Source: Apoda limacodes (taxonomy: Eukaryota > Arthropoda > Insecta > Lepidoptera > Limacodidae). From it: a stretch of DNA of 64,000 nt. Location of the stretch: the NCBI GenBank assembly GCA_946406115.1, contig OX291545.1, forward strand, positions 27,461,153-27,525,152, written 5' to 3'. The notes beneath the pieces are model-generated. The model ran no database searches. It was not told where the DNA came from and was given only the letters and a program-made list of their open reading frames with translations. Below are positions 21,301 through 33,900 of this stretch, piece after piece. Each line of letters begins with the position of its first letter. The first letter of the stretch is position 1. A program made the position numbers and the translations under genes.

Positions 21301-24300
21301 AAAAAAAAATTAAATCCAAAACTGACCTCCTTGGCAGGCTGAAATATGAGTCCGTCCGGCTCGTGGCAGAGGTTTTTCGCGAACTTCTCACCGAGCAACG
21401 ACTGCGCACTGGTCACATCCCAAAACTGCTTCAGTCTTATACTAAACGGCTCGCGCTCTTTCTTTATTATACCTTGCTTCATAGCTGCATGTCTGCAATC
21501 AAATATTTTATATTTAAAAAAATCAGAAATTCTCTTAAAACAAAAAGGCTTAAAAAATGCACTTAAAAGAAAAAAAAAATATTAGGTCGTAATTAATAAA
21601 TTTTATAGACGCCGAATACCAAAGGTAAAATTCTGGCTATGGTAGTCCACTGGACCACATCTACCAGAGCACAAAATAAATAAACAGGGACCACTACATA
21701 CGTCGCGTTCATGTAAACTTAGGGTCCCGCTTAAAACACGAGGTACGGTTTCGTCAGAGTCAGAGTTGACATCAGTTGTTAGGGTTAACCAGAGTTGAAT
21801 TTATGACCGCACCTAGGGAAGTTTTCATGGGGTGTCAGTTGCAAATGCCGTAAAACTGACAAGAAATAGACCTTGTAAACTATTGTTTTTGTGACAAAAG
21901 TTGCAAATAAATAATTTAATAACTAAGATTACTTTTTCCTTGGCGGTTGTTTGTTTCATCTTTAAAGGCACAAGTCTTTCTATAAAAGCATTGGAATATA
22001 GTCCACAGCGGTTAAGCGTTGTCGACGTAGTGGTTCCTTGAAAGATAGAATTTTCAAGCTGACATAAGGCTTCTCTCTAAGGTTACCCTTCCACCCATCC
22101 AATGACTAACCATACACGACGGTGCTAAGCTTCGCATATCGTTTCCGATAGATATATTATACAGGACACCTTAAGATTTTCTAGTCCTTAAATTAAAATT
22201 TTGAAACGTCAAAAAAATATCTCTCTAACCTCGGGCCTACAATTTCATTCTCTATACAGTCCAGCCTGACTGGATAGAATTCCATTTTTCCCACGTCGTG
22301 TCCTTCAAATTTTATGATGTCATAACACAAGTACCTGGGCACGTTTTTGCCTTCTACCTTGTCTATCACCATTTCCTGAAATTAAATTTTTTGGTAAAAT
22401 AAGCTTGAATGTACAAGTCCCTAGTGGGATTCCCTTATTATAGTGTCACCGTGGTCGCGTATCATCTGGGCCGTAAGATTAATATAAAAAAACATATATA
22501 ATTGAAATTGTTGCATACATTAAAGATTATTGAAGTTTTAATAGTAGAATAATAATAGTAATTATTCATCTAGAGCATCTAAAAGTAAACAGAAATTGGG
22601 TTTTTTTTCCTTTACCCTATTGTTGGGTACATTCATAGAAAGTATATTTAGAATTGTTAGAGCCATGACCTGGCATTAGGTCTTTTTTGCAAGATGCATG
22701 ATTTGTGGGGTCTAAATTACACAAACATAGTAATTTTTATGTTCCTTGGAATGGAACTTGTAAAAAATACTAACACCATCTAATATGAAATGGAACTTGT
22801 AAAAAATACTAACACCATCTAATAAAGTGTTTTTGAGATGCCTTCTGAGATCTTTTCTGTGCAGAAACCTGAGACCAAAAACGCGGAAGACGCAGTTGTC
22901 TCTGTCGATCATATACACCTCTCCTTCACCATCTATCAGCATCATATACCTGGAAATATAAGAAACAATGCAACAAAGATTGTACAAAACAAAAGTTAGA
23001 AAAAAGAGAGACCATTTCTCGTAAATATCTAAAACTATTTTCGATTACCAGCCAACCATTCCAACCATTAGAATATCCTTTGGGATAAATTTTACAAATA
23101 AAAAATTATACGGTAATTAGTGTAATTAGTTCATCAGAATATCTTAAGTTGCTGCAGTAAAAATTAACTGGTAATTGTTAATTGCAATTTAATTTTCCTT
23201 AAAAATGCCAGGAAGTTAAGACATAGTCCATCACGTGGGCCCAGAGTGGATTGTGGACTTCACATACATTGTTTTGACGTATGCAGGTTTCTCTACGATA
23301 TTACCTATAACTTTACTGATTAGTAATGCCTACCTGATTAGTAGTACAATAAACCAAATACTTAAATGTCGTACCAAAGCTCTGGTTACCTCTTTTTTGT
23401 ATTTACTTGAAAAGTAAAATGTTGAAACAAGTTTTATTAATTTAGGAGTTATTGTCAAGTTAAAAAATTAAAAGTATAAACATTAAAGACCATTAAAGAG
23501 ACTTACCTCACACCATCAGCTTTCCAAGAGACTCTGTAAGGCTTTTCATGTAGTTTCCATATATTATTCACATCCATGGAAATAGGTTGTGATCCAGGGA
23601 ATCCAGTGCTTTCCCAACCACAGAACTCCTGGGACTTTTTCTGAATTTCACCAAGTCTAGGCTGCGTATTGAAAGGTTCCACACCTCTTACTCCTGGCAT
23701 AAATATTGCTTTTTTGTGAGTGGTCTCTTTTCTGCCCTTTTTATGTTTGTGACTGGATGCAAAATAGTAAAATAAGATATGAGGATGTCTGTGTATCACC
23801 TATACCTCCTTAATGTTATTGTAGTCATTTACTATAATTTCTGACAAGTTAATCTCACTGAATGGGAAAATTTCATCAATTTTGTGAATAACACTGTGGA
23901 ACATAGCCACCATGATGACAGATAACATATCTACATAAAAAGACTTTCGAAATCACCTTGCTTATTTAGTAGATGGCCACCATAAACCTATTTATATGAC
24001 CCGCTGAAGGTATTAAATGATACTTAGTAGGACTTTTATTCCCCTAAAAAGCATAAATACCAAAATTCCGTCGTATAATCGTTTAGGGATCACATATTAA
24101 TAGAGAATACTAAAATTCATCCTTAATATCTTAAACGGAACTTAATGAAATCTAATAAGATGGTTATATAAGCCAGAAATTTTTTTTCTGTGATAATTAC
24201 CACGTGCATGTAAATGTACTAAAATCATTACACAATCTAACACCTGTACGTGTGTATGTCTGTACTCCTCCTAAACGGCTGGACCGATTTGAATTATTTT

Positions 24301-27300
24301 TTTTGTATGCGTTTGGGTGGCGCCCTGGATGGTTTAGATTCATAAATAGGCCCGGCAGATGGCGCTCATGCAGGACAACGTCTGCCCGGTCAGCTATTAT
24401 TAATTACTATGGGATATATTTGTTATATACTTTTCAGTAATTTATATCATAATGACGCCTTGAAACTTATTTTGTATAAAATTTAACGTTTTTACCGTTT
24501 TGTAATATTTTTTTATGACTTTTTGCTACAACAGATACAATTGATAACAACCAACGCCAACTATTTACCTTACTTTTATTAAAAGCAAATACAATACTAC
24601 GTGCTTTGCAAAAAATTGCACAAGTTTTGAAACATTACTTTTTAAATATAATAAATGAAAATCACTTAATAAGGTAATGCACTAGACAAAAGCAAGTTTT
24701 ATAACATATATTTTTTTCAATTCTTCAAATGCTACAGTTTTGCCACAAAATTTGCACAAAAAGGTGTATTTACGCGATCTATATCCTTTTAATAGCGTGC
24801 ACAAAATTTTATAAACAAACAGTTTAGTCAGTCAATATAGTTAATAACATTGTTAATACATATAGAAAACAATATACGGAGCATGTGTTATCAAAGATTA
24901 AGTTAAATTATTATCAAAGCTACGTACGTTGGTGTTTGTTGAATGTCATTATTCTGTGAGTTGCCAGGTGTATCGTCGTCTTCGTTATCATCCTCTTCCT
25001 CCTCTGAAAAAAAAAATTACCAATTGTTTGTCTTGAACATACGCGTAGCCAAAAAGAGGACAATGTATGTAAGACCACAAATCCAGTTATGACGATAAAT
25101 TTTCTGTATTACTTTAAGTTATCGTTCACTTTAAGAAATCCCACAACAAAACCAATCAGCACTGGAAGAAAAATTAGCTTGATTAGCTAACTTATACCAA
25201 GTTGGGTGGAAGCTAGTGCTGTGTATAATAAATAAAGAAGCCAAGAAGTAGGTCTTTTAGTCGCAATTTTTTCCCTAGTGTTATTAGGTAGTTGATGAAG
25301 CTATTCTGACAGAAAGACACCAAAGTCTTACCATAAGAGTTCCTTTTTACCGTTTTAGTACAGAATCATAATACTGTCCACAATTCAGGATTTCTGTTGT
25401 AATATTTGATTTCTGATCTGTGGGTAATATAGCTAGTCTCACAATAGTAGTAAATATAAAAGTTTTTAAGAAAATTATTTAGAATAACGCCTTTAGGTTT
25501 GGGTGAAATATAGAATAAATAAAAGAGAGAAAAACAAATGATAATTACCATTACACCAGTCGGGTCTTTCTGGAGCAGCTGGCGTGTACTCTACACTATC
25601 ATATCGACGATATAGTTCTTCTAAGTAGTCCTGCTTGTATATGCCTGGAGGTCTGTATTAAATGAAGTTTATTTGATCTAGTCCAATATTTTGTTACAAG
25701 TTTTAGCAGTAGGTCTAAGTTATTAAACTAGTTGAGAACTTCTTTTAAGTCTTTTCATGACTACGACTAGTTACTTCAACCTGGTCGAAGAGTCAGAACT
25801 AAAAGGTTTCGCGAAATAAAATGTATGAAAAAAATTGTGTATTTTTTGTTTGAAGCCCATTGTAGGACGTATTGTTACAAATGTAAGAAATAAATAAAAT
25901 ATTTTTAATTTATTTTATTCTATTATCAAAGCATTATCATATGTATGGAAATACTATGGGAATATTTCAGGATTGGTTTTTGTTAAAAAAAAACATCCTT
26001 TTAGTATAGAAATTGTGTAAAATACTTTCTGTTCTGTATAGAAATATGATAAAATTTATTAATTACCAACTGAATTAATAAAAACATTACAAAATTTTAT
26101 TAAAATTATGAGAAAACAAAAAAATAGTAACACTTTGAGTAAAACCTTTTACAATTTCTGACTCACCTGAATCTAGCAAACTCGCTAATAGCAGCACCAA
26201 CATCACAGTCCAATTGCTCCACCATGAAGGAGACAAGCAAAAATCCTGTCCGGTTAAATCCATGAGTGCAGTGCACACCAACTACTTCCAATGGATTCTG
26301 GCTCATGAATTTACTTACAAGCTCAATAAATGTTCTGAAAATAAAAGGATCTTACTTAAAAATTAATCTATCTTACTAACAACATCTTAAAAAAATATAG
26401 AAGTATGTATAATAGAATAAATATATCCCATTTAAACCATCAAAAACTAATCAAATATCTATCTATCTCAAACATGCTCATTATATTTTAACAAATTGTT
26501 TTTTATATTGAACATATGTAAAGATAAATATTAATAATGTAAACTTAAATAAATAAACAAAATAATACGTCATTGCTGTGACGTCACTGTCATGTCCGTA
26601 AATAACGTGTGGAAAAGTTTGGAAAGTGCGGGAATATGAAAAGATTTATATTAAATGTGGTAATGGAAAAGCTAGAAAAGTAAAATGGAAGAGTGGGATA
26701 AAAGACTATACAGTCCACCCCAGCAGATTCTGCACGTAGGGATAAAAACGTTTACGAAACCGGAAAGTCAGGGAGTTAAATATATAATTGTGCATAGCAT
26801 AAATAATTATTTGGTATGAAATAGGCATAAGGTCTATGATATATCTATGATTTAGACGTAATTTTATAGTATCTTTAGGATTTTAAAAACTAGGTCAGGT
26901 AGGATATATGAAATTGGGCTAAAAGCAAGTTAGGCCAGGGGTAAATAAAGTCTCATATAAGATGTGTTTGTTTTGTTCGTATTTCGTGAGTTAGGTCAAG
27001 TGGGCCGTAACGAAGTAGGCCTTAGTCGAAGTAGGCCATAGATTAATTAGAGCACTCTATGGAAGAATAATAATTAGACATTCAAAGAAGAAGTTGTTAT
27101 TAATTGTCTAATTATTTGAAATCCTATTTTATTTACGTCACTGTTAATTTAAAGTTTATTCATGCTACACTGGTTAATAGACACTGTAGTCACGCAAGCA
27201 CTTAGTTTGTCACCCACTTTGATCGATTTTTAGGGTTCCGTACCTTAGAAAGAAAAAAAGGAACTTTTATAGGATCACTTTGTTGTCTGTTTGTCTGTCA

Positions 27301-30300
27301 AGACCCTTTTTTCCCTGGAACGCGTATAGGTATCACGTTGAAATCAATATCAAATACTTAGGTCTACAGTCCCTTGAAGCTGTAAAGAAATCAAGCTTCT
27401 AAATCAACTTATTAAAAAAATACGACCATTTTGTCACATATGATAGCATTCACAAAAAAATCAAAACCTATGAGTACTTCCCAGTGTCCTAAAATCATGA
27501 AATTTGACATGAAGCAAGGTATTATATCACAAATGTAGGGTAAAATCCGAACTTTGTTAATTTGTAGTTATAACGAATTTTAAAAAAGTTTGTCCGTCAA
27601 GAGCCTTTTACCTAAGAACTCGTGGAGGTATCAAGTTGAAATCAATATCAAATACTAAGGTTTACAGTCCTTTAAAGCAGTAAAAAATAAATCTTCTATG
27701 TCAACTTATTAAAAAAATATGGCCATTATAGACGCATATTTTGGAATTAAGTTATTCACAAATAAATCAAAATAAGGGGTATTTCCTATAGTCCTAGAAT
27801 CATGAAATTTGAAACAAAGCAAGGTCTTACATCACATATATTGGAAAAAATCCGAATTTTGTTAATTTGTAGTCATAACACAATTATTACAAAAGTTTAT
27901 CTGTTTGTCTGTCAAGAAGACCCTTTTACTCAAGAACGTGTGAAGGTATCAAGTTGAAATTAATATCAAATAGTTAAGTGTATGGGTACTTAATATTGTA
28001 ATAAAGTCAATATGAAAGGAAAAGCAGCCCAAAATACGGTCATTTTTGTCACATATAATATTGTGACACAAACAAATCAAAAACTATGGGGTAATTCCTG
28101 TTGACCTAGGAGAATTGATCTCATGATGGACAAGCTATCTACATATAAGTTTGTACAAAACCCTCGGTGCGCGAGCAAGACTTACACTTGGCTGGTTTTT
28201 TTATTAAAATGAATTTTTGCATGAATGATCAATAAGTGTGTTTGTAATTAGATTTTCACTTAGGCCACAGGTATAGTCACTTAATTATCAATAAAGTCAG
28301 TATTTCATCGAAGACTTTACAGATGTGCAACTTTAGTTTACTTATATCATGGCAATCACATTTATGTTACATGGTGCCAGGGCCCAGCACAGGTGTGGCC
28401 TGGTGTAGTACAAATTAGTTTATACAAAAGTATGCTAAGATTCTTTAACCATACCTTGGCTAGGCGTGTAAATATGAAGAACTAATAAACTAAATAGATA
28501 CAAAACATTCACACATTCTAAATCAATACTGAGGTTTATACCGTGTCTGATCAGCTGATGGTGTTTCACCATGTCCTCGGCATTGTAACTTCACATATTT
28601 ACAGTCCATTTTTTCAATTTCAGTCTTATCATAAAATCTACTTGTGTTTGTGAGGTCAATCCACATGCCAAGCTTTACCTTTAACACAAAATATAATTAA
28701 TAGTAAACAAGGATAGGATATATAGAGAAGGATAGAAGATGGTTGTGTGAAGTCCATAGAATAAACATGGACCAAAACATCAAACAACAAATGCAAGAGG
28801 ACAATTGAAGGATAGGGTTTTGTTTAAATTAAAGGTTTATAATACATTATTATTATTAGTTAACATATTTAAGTCCTATTGTAAATGGATAGACTCATGG
28901 AACACCAGACTCAGGGTAATTATTTAACTGTCAAGTAATAGTAAATAGTACACCGCCATAGATAAGGTTGGAAATCACTCCTTTTTTTTTCACCGATACC
29001 CAACGTGATGCAGCTTTTCTAAGATAGCAACACATTAGAGACCTTGTTTATTAGACAAATAGATACAAATTATAGTAAAAACAAAAGTGTAATCTTTGTC
29101 TATTAAAGAAGGTCCATAATGTGTTGCTTTCTCAAGAATGCGGCGTCGGGTCAGGTCTCGGTCTGAGCCGACCCTAAGTTAAATGTTTCATGTTATACAA
29201 TGTTTTTATTGCAAATTTTATGTGATGCACAATTTCTGTAAATACAAATTATTCCAAGCATCCTTTTTCAAAATAAAATATTATAGAATAGAAATCTCTG
29301 TAAAATTTTTATTTAAAAAAAACATTCATTGTATTCAACTTTAATCGTTACAAGATTTCTATTTTGTAACTATTGAGTTTCTTCTTGGTAGAAATCAACA
29401 ACATTGTGCAACAGAGGGTGGGTAGTAGGGTTCAAACAACAACATCAAAATTAAATATCATAGTGTTAGATTAGCTACAAAATCAGTTTAATTTGTAAAT
29501 GTTCTAATGTTATAATTCTATTAGGTAACCTGTCAAGCGTCACCCGTACTAAGGAAATTATCCGCCCCTGCCGCATACAAAGTGATATACACCTAACTAT
29601 ATTATGTTTATTCCTCTTTATTTATTTTTAGGTATGTTCCCTAATTTACACAGTATAAAAAAAAAGGCATAGTTTTTGTGGAATAGCACATTACCCGGGG
29701 TCAAAATGAACACTATGCTACTGTTAATAAAATCCAAAATCCAACACAAAATGGCGGCCGGATCAAATTACCAAACAATTTCCGATAAAAAAATTTTAAA
29801 CACACAAAATAATGTCCACCCAAAAATACTAGAACGTAGGACAGGCTATTGGCTTCACTTCTGAATACTTTCAATTAGGCTGTCTGATAAAAATCATCCT
29901 GAAAAAATCCCTCAACAAGTGTCGCTTAGAGCCCACAGTGGGACCTAGGATGCATCATGGGTTAAATACAAAAATTATATAAAGGATTATATGGCCGGTC
30001 ACCATGCTCATCCACTTCCTGCGACTCTGAACAAGTCTTCTATCCACCTGGTAGGAGGCCAAACCATGCTGCATCTTCGATCTGTGGCCACCACTTGAAA
30101 ACCTTTCTTTGTTGACAGTTCCACACGCAATATGATAAAAAAAAAATTAATTCTCAAAAATTTATTTCTCAGGAACTTTGCGTAAGACACGCGGGAGTTT
30201 GACTATCGCAATTGAAATGATTTGAATTACAGAAATCTGCTTTAAAAAAGCGCTGTCATAAAATTGGCACCCATATAACACAGAGCAAGGGTGTAACTAA

Positions 30301-30627
30301 AAATAGTCTTTTGGGCTCAGCACCCTCTTTTATACAACCCAGCCATAGACTTTAATTTAAAATTGACCAGCATAGAATGCATAAACTAGAACTACTATGT
30401 ATGTTTTAAACTAAATTAGTATTTTGTAGGGTACAACATACTTTTAAGCTCTTCATGTATATGAAAAGCATGGAAGGTGTAAAGCGATTCTCTTCAGGTA
30501 CTTTATCATTAAACTTCTGTCCTAAAGGTGTCTTAAAAGCCAAGAATTTCCCAGCGACCAAATCAGTTGCTTTTCTTGGGCACTTTAACCATCTATTGGG
30601 AATGGGTCCTGGGTCCCTGTTAGACAT
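18372..30627 (-). CDS. RNGTT: Bifunctional mRNA-capping enzyme (RNA triphosphatase + guanylyltransferase)
   Basis: Twelve exons join in frame to 592 aa (human RNGTT 597): 30627-30442, 28678-28542, 26334-26167, 25652-25549, 25003-24928, 23752-23507, 22949-22814, 22375-22230, 21492-21327, 20732-20632, 19223-19033, 18493-18372. The N-terminal cysteine-phosphatase-fold triphosphatase has HC130THGFNRTG. An acidic linker (200-224) leads to the guanylyltransferase: K301 in WKADGVR accepts GMP, motif IV is DGLIFQP (446-452), and motif V is LKWKP (466-470). The OB-fold domain and a Pro-rich basic tail (PPPPPKRMR) follow. It caps nascent RNA polymerase II transcripts in the nucleus: it removes the gamma phosphate, then adds GMP. 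Start ATG 30627 opens [17 protein letters not shown], the family N-terminus. Exon 7 has a duplicated donor (see 22750-22824). Introns hold Tc1, RTE and satellite-like insertions. The Drosophila orthologue is mRNA-cap. Confidence 0.97.
18890..18960 (-). repeat. tRNA-like (SINE head?) fragment
   Basis: The minus strand reads 'gttagtgtgcagtactgcc ... gagttcgatatccgg', which resembles degenerate A and B boxes of a tRNA-type RNA polymerase III promoter. It lies in the last intron of the capping-enzyme gene. No acceptor stem closes, so it is not a tRNA gene. Confidence 0.3.
19871..20568 (-). mobile_element. 5'-truncated Tc1/mariner (DD34E) element
   Basis: On the minus strand, 20568-20128 codes the C-terminal part of a Tc1 transposase, entering at [13 protein letters not shown] and ending in a natural stop after KAREGNTRY. 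The second catalytic Asp (QDNARAH) and the Glu (NPIEHVWD) are separated by exactly 34 residues. The first Asp and the DNA-binding domain are absent. After about 250 bp of 3' non-coding DNA, a likely terminal repeat 'cacaccggcacaattagcgg' meets a TA at 19870. The 5' half including its inverted repeat is missing, so the copy is dead. It lies in capping-enzyme intron 10 in the same orientation as the gene. Confidence 0.92.
22750..22824 (-). repeat. 39 bp tandem duplication over exon 7 splice donor
   Basis: Two identical 36 bp copies, 22750-22785 and 22789-22824, are 39 bp apart. Each includes the end of capping-enzyme exon 7 (TTAGATGGT) and its donor (GTTAGT), so two identical donors exist, at 22813/22812 and 22774/22773. 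The longer choice would add 13 in-frame residues ([13 protein letters not shown]) with no stop. Confidence 0.9.
24237..24405 (+). repeat. Dispersed repeat, single unit
   Basis: Contains 'cctaaacggctggaccgatttgaa', 'tgcgtttgggtggcgccctg' and 'cccggcagatggcgct', related to the tandem unit at 8245-8640. It is a typical moth interspersed repeat, within capping-enzyme intron 5. Confidence 0.55.
27228..28202 (+). repeat. Interspersed repeat with three internal units of about 300 bp
   Basis: It starts at 'tttttagggttccgtacctt' and ends at 'accctcggtgcgcgagcaag...cttggctggttttt'. Between these the block 'tgtttgtctgtcaaga(n)cctttt...ggtatca(c/a)gttgaaatcaatatcaaata...ttcta(a/t)(a/g)tcaactta' occurs at about 27287, 27586 and 27902. 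It is a multi-unit version of the repeat at 31236-31560. It is non-coding and lies in capping-enzyme intron 2. Confidence 0.8.
29140..29178. repeat. Fragment of 'gtctcgg..tgagccgaccc' repeat
   Basis: 'ggtctcggtctgagccgaccctaa' matches one arm of the hairpin repeat at 52538-52602. It is probably a short MITE end. Confidence 0.4.
29995..30112 (-). mobile_element. RTE LINE 3' fragment
   Basis: The minus strand encodes a [17 protein letters not shown] block followed by RKWMSMV, matching the [16 protein letters not shown] region of the RTE element at 9.8 kb. Codons are diverged and the copy is short. It lies in intron 1 of the capping enzyme, in the same orientation. Confidence 0.75.
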
Positions 30628-31235
30628 TGTAGGCGGCTAGTATTTAGGCTATTAAATTCCTTTCAAAATCTTGCTTTTGATTTACTGTTGATTTCATTGG
30701 AAATATATTTTCATTGTACATATAATTCGACACAAATAAATATTCCTTAGTTTGTTGTTTTAATTTGCCAATATGGCAAGCAAAGGACTTAGTCAATGGT
30801 GCCTAATCTAAAGTATTTTTTCCCATTTTTAACTAATTTAAAAAATAGCACAATATTCAAATACGAAAGGCTTAAAAGCATATGTGCCAGATTTCATAAG
30901 TATATGTACTATATGTATATAGTACTGAACTTGCATATCTATGAGTATATGTATGTCCTGTATTACTCAGAAACTAGAAATTGGATTAAAATTTTTTTTA
31001 TTGAATGCACTGTTGATCAACAGTGCAATTTTATCAAAATGGGTTCAGCAGTTTTCAAGATATAGACTGTTAAGTACATATGCATAATATCATATTTACC
31101 AGAAAAAACACGTTGTTGGTAATGCATTAGTTTAAAGTGAAATCATTACACGGAACATATTGTGTGTATGTTACCCTATATCTTCGCCAATTTTGTAACT
31201 TTAAATACTCCCTTCTTAAATATTTACATATTTTT
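30628..31235. other. Upstream region of the capping-enzyme gene
   Basis: The 5' flank of the capping-enzyme gene probably holds its promoter and 5' UTR. It is AT-rich. I see no TATA box or other defined element at a convincing distance. Confidence 0.4.
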
Positions 31236-31560
31236 CAGGGTTCCGTACGCCAAAAGTCTTGTCCGTCTGTCGGTCTGTTTTTTCTCAGAAACGTGTGAAG
31301 GAATCAAGTTAAATTACTATCAAATATTAAGATCAACGGTTGAAGCTGTAAAAAATCAAGCTTCTAAGTCAACGCAATAAAAAAAATATCACATATTTTG
31401 GCATTTTCAACTAAATCAAAATCTTTATAACCTAGAAGCATAAAGTTTGGCAAGAAGAAGCATTACAAATATTAGGAAAAAATCGAAAAACTAATAATAA
31501 AGGCATAAACATGTGAGACTTGATCACATGATGGAAGAACTCGCACTTGGCTGGGTATTT
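31236..31560 (+). repeat. Interspersed repeat, single unit of the 27.2 kb family
   Basis: It starts 'cagggttccgtacgccaaaa' and ends 'gaactcgcacttggctgggt'. It shares 'cgtgtgaaggaatcaagtt', 'tatcaaatattaagat' and 'atcaagcttctaagtcaac' in order with the array at 27228-28202. It is non-coding. Confidence 0.75.
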
Positions 31561-31569
31561 AATCTATAA

Positions 31570-32010
31570 GAGTGATCCCCTGCTGATATCCCATAGTCCA
31601 TCAGCGGATGCATAGGTGTGCGAGCTCGATGGGTACTTTTTGTGGCGCTGTCGGAAATCCTAGTTCTGAGTACGCTAGGCGGTAACTTATAGGTCGTAGG
31701 CCACGGTAGGCCTAGTCTATATAGGGAGCGATGGCATTGGCTTGAGTGCCAGGACCTCAAGAAGAAATCCTCTGTAAAAAACTATCGGTAGGAGAGGGTT
31801 CTCGAAAGAGGGTCTCCTGCCCCTCCATGGGGGCTTTGGACGGTTGAGGTTTGGCGGGACCCGACTCCATTGCACTACAGGAAGTTCTAAGAGGAGAGGG
31901 AGTGGAGTTACAATATTCTCCATTCCCCAAAATCTAAGGAGAGGGGTGGTGGAGGAATATCCCAGCACCAATTCTGAGAGGGGGCCTGCGACTATGCGGA
32001 AACCAAGTTG
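31570..32010. other. GC-rich island, unexplained
   Basis: It is markedly more GC-rich than its flanks, with purine runs ('gaggagagggagtggag', 'ggagaggggtggtggagg') and an 84-codon open minus-strand stretch (31971-31717) lacking any family signature. It may be a transposon 5' region (LINE untranslated region or similar). The base composition is the only evidence that it is foreign to its surroundings. Confidence 0.35.
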
Positions 32011-33813
32011 AAGACAGAAAAAAATCCTTGAGTTGCATCATAAAAGCTTGCATATCTGACGTGAAGGTGATCATAATTGAGATAAATTTAATATAGTTCA
32101 ATAGTTTGTCCTAGTTTTATTTATGGTGCATATATGATGATATCATACCTAAACACATAAGTATATTTGGGCCATAGTTGTAAATCAACATTTTTTTTTA
32201 AATATCAAATCAAACAAATATCTTCTTTGAAATAGATATAAATCAAATTTCTCAGCTGAATTGTCTATGGTTTAAATTAATTATTTAAAATCTGTTATTT
32301 TAGTTTTCTACAGAATAAATAGTAATAACTACTAACTACAGGATATTAATAACTAACTAAACAATACCACCCTGCACAAGCTAAACTGAGTGACTGCAGA
32401 GGCGTACCCAGGGTAAAAAATTGGCATGGCAAGTGCCAATATTGCGCCTATAAAAGATGCACTTTGACATTAAAAGTTTTCATACAATGGTAAATCTGCC
32501 ACTGCCCGTCTGACAATAGGTTTCTTACGTTTTATTTTCTGATTCTGATAAACACACAAATAAAACTTACTAACATTTTATTACAAAAAATCACAAAGGA
32601 TGATGGGGGAATATGGTCCTGGTACCGCCAGCAATCAAAAGTAAATTTACTCAGTGATCTGATAATACTAAATCATTTTTTTATGTCACCATCAGAATAT
32701 ATCCGATGTACGTGTATCTAAAGTTCTTATTCTGCGCCTTGAATACTCCACGTAACATGTGCTGATGTCGGTGCAGCTCGTCATCGGCGCGGCGCAGTCC
32801 TTCTTTTTACGCGCTAAAAGAAGGGTTATGATTTTGAGTGTATGTATGTCTATTTTTTGGCACGCTCTATAGCTATTATGTGTGGAATCAAAAAAAAATT
32901 TTTTTTAAAACCCTCGAGTTTCGACAATTTTAATAAAATAAAAAGCTTTAAAAGTTGAGTACGAAAATATATAACATTTACTAAAAAAAAAACAACACTA
33001 TAAAACTGTGAATAAAAATTAAATAAATTAAATAACCCGACTGAAAAAAAAAATAAGACTTAAATAGAAATTAAAACAACAAATATTTAACTATTTACTG
33101 GTGGGACTTATTTTAATGCAAGTTCAAATAGTGTATGGATTGTTCACACTATAGTAGTTACCTTAAAATGAGTTTCGTCTGCTTATAGTTAAATATTTGG
33201 AATGTTTTGATTTTTATTTTTTGGAGTCGGGTTTTTTTATTTATTTAAATACTTATTTTATATTGTGTAGTGCACTCACATCTGCTAAATATTTTCGATA
33301 TCGTTTGCGCCTTATTGCTTCAGAACCGCATTACGATAACAGCTTACGTTTTGGATTTTTCTACTGTATGTACTGCAATGTTTCGCCCTTATCCTGAACT
33401 TTAATGTTTGGTGTGCAACCTTTCCGTGTTACGAAAAAGAAGATTGACTTTAATAAATCGACTTTCGAAAAGAATTTAACTGCTGCAAGATTTATCATAT
33501 GCAGTGAGCCCCCGTACGATATAAGTAATCACACTATATGTTAAGAGTTGTGTAGTTTGGATTATCATTTAGGAGTTAAGAGTATACATGTGAAATGTGA
33601 TGCTCCTCTGCCCGCCACTACCTAGATATTGTGGTAATAATATTTCTGTTTAATAGAGTTTCAATGCAATCAGACTGCATACAGTTCCTTTTGTTCCTAT
33701 CCTGTATCGCGCATGTGTATGTGTATAATAATATAATTTTTCGACAAATCACACAACCTCAGCTGATCCCAAACCAAGTTAAGCCAGCTTTGGAAACCAG
33801 ACAACTGCTATAA
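32011..33813. other. Intergenic stretch, nothing recognised
   Basis: AT-rich DNA with several poly(A)/poly(T) runs. No exon-like reading frame or RNA gene is supported. Confidence 0.45.
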
Positions 33814-33900
33814 AACACAAATGTTTGTCCAGTGTGGGAATCAAACCCACACCTCTTGGATCAGCAGGCAGTGGCACTGTCAACTAAGCCTCGGAGCTTT
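33814..33900 (-). mobile_element. tRNA-derived SINE
   Basis: The minus strand reads 'gctccgaggcttagttgacagtgcc' (A-box region), then 'gtgggtttgattcccac' (a T-arm-like stem with the B box), then 'tggacaaacatttgtgttt'. The same order and tail ('acatttgtgttt') occur in the SINE at 42116-42218. The acceptor stem does not pair, so this is a SINE head and not a working tRNA gene. Confidence 0.75.

Noticed and set aside
31717..31971. 84-codon minus-strand open frame
   Set aside because: Pro/Leu-rich by composition of the GC-rich island; no motif or conserved start.
33827..33900. Possible tRNA gene
   Set aside because: A- and B-box-like motifs are present, but the acceptor stem does not pair; a SINE is the better call.
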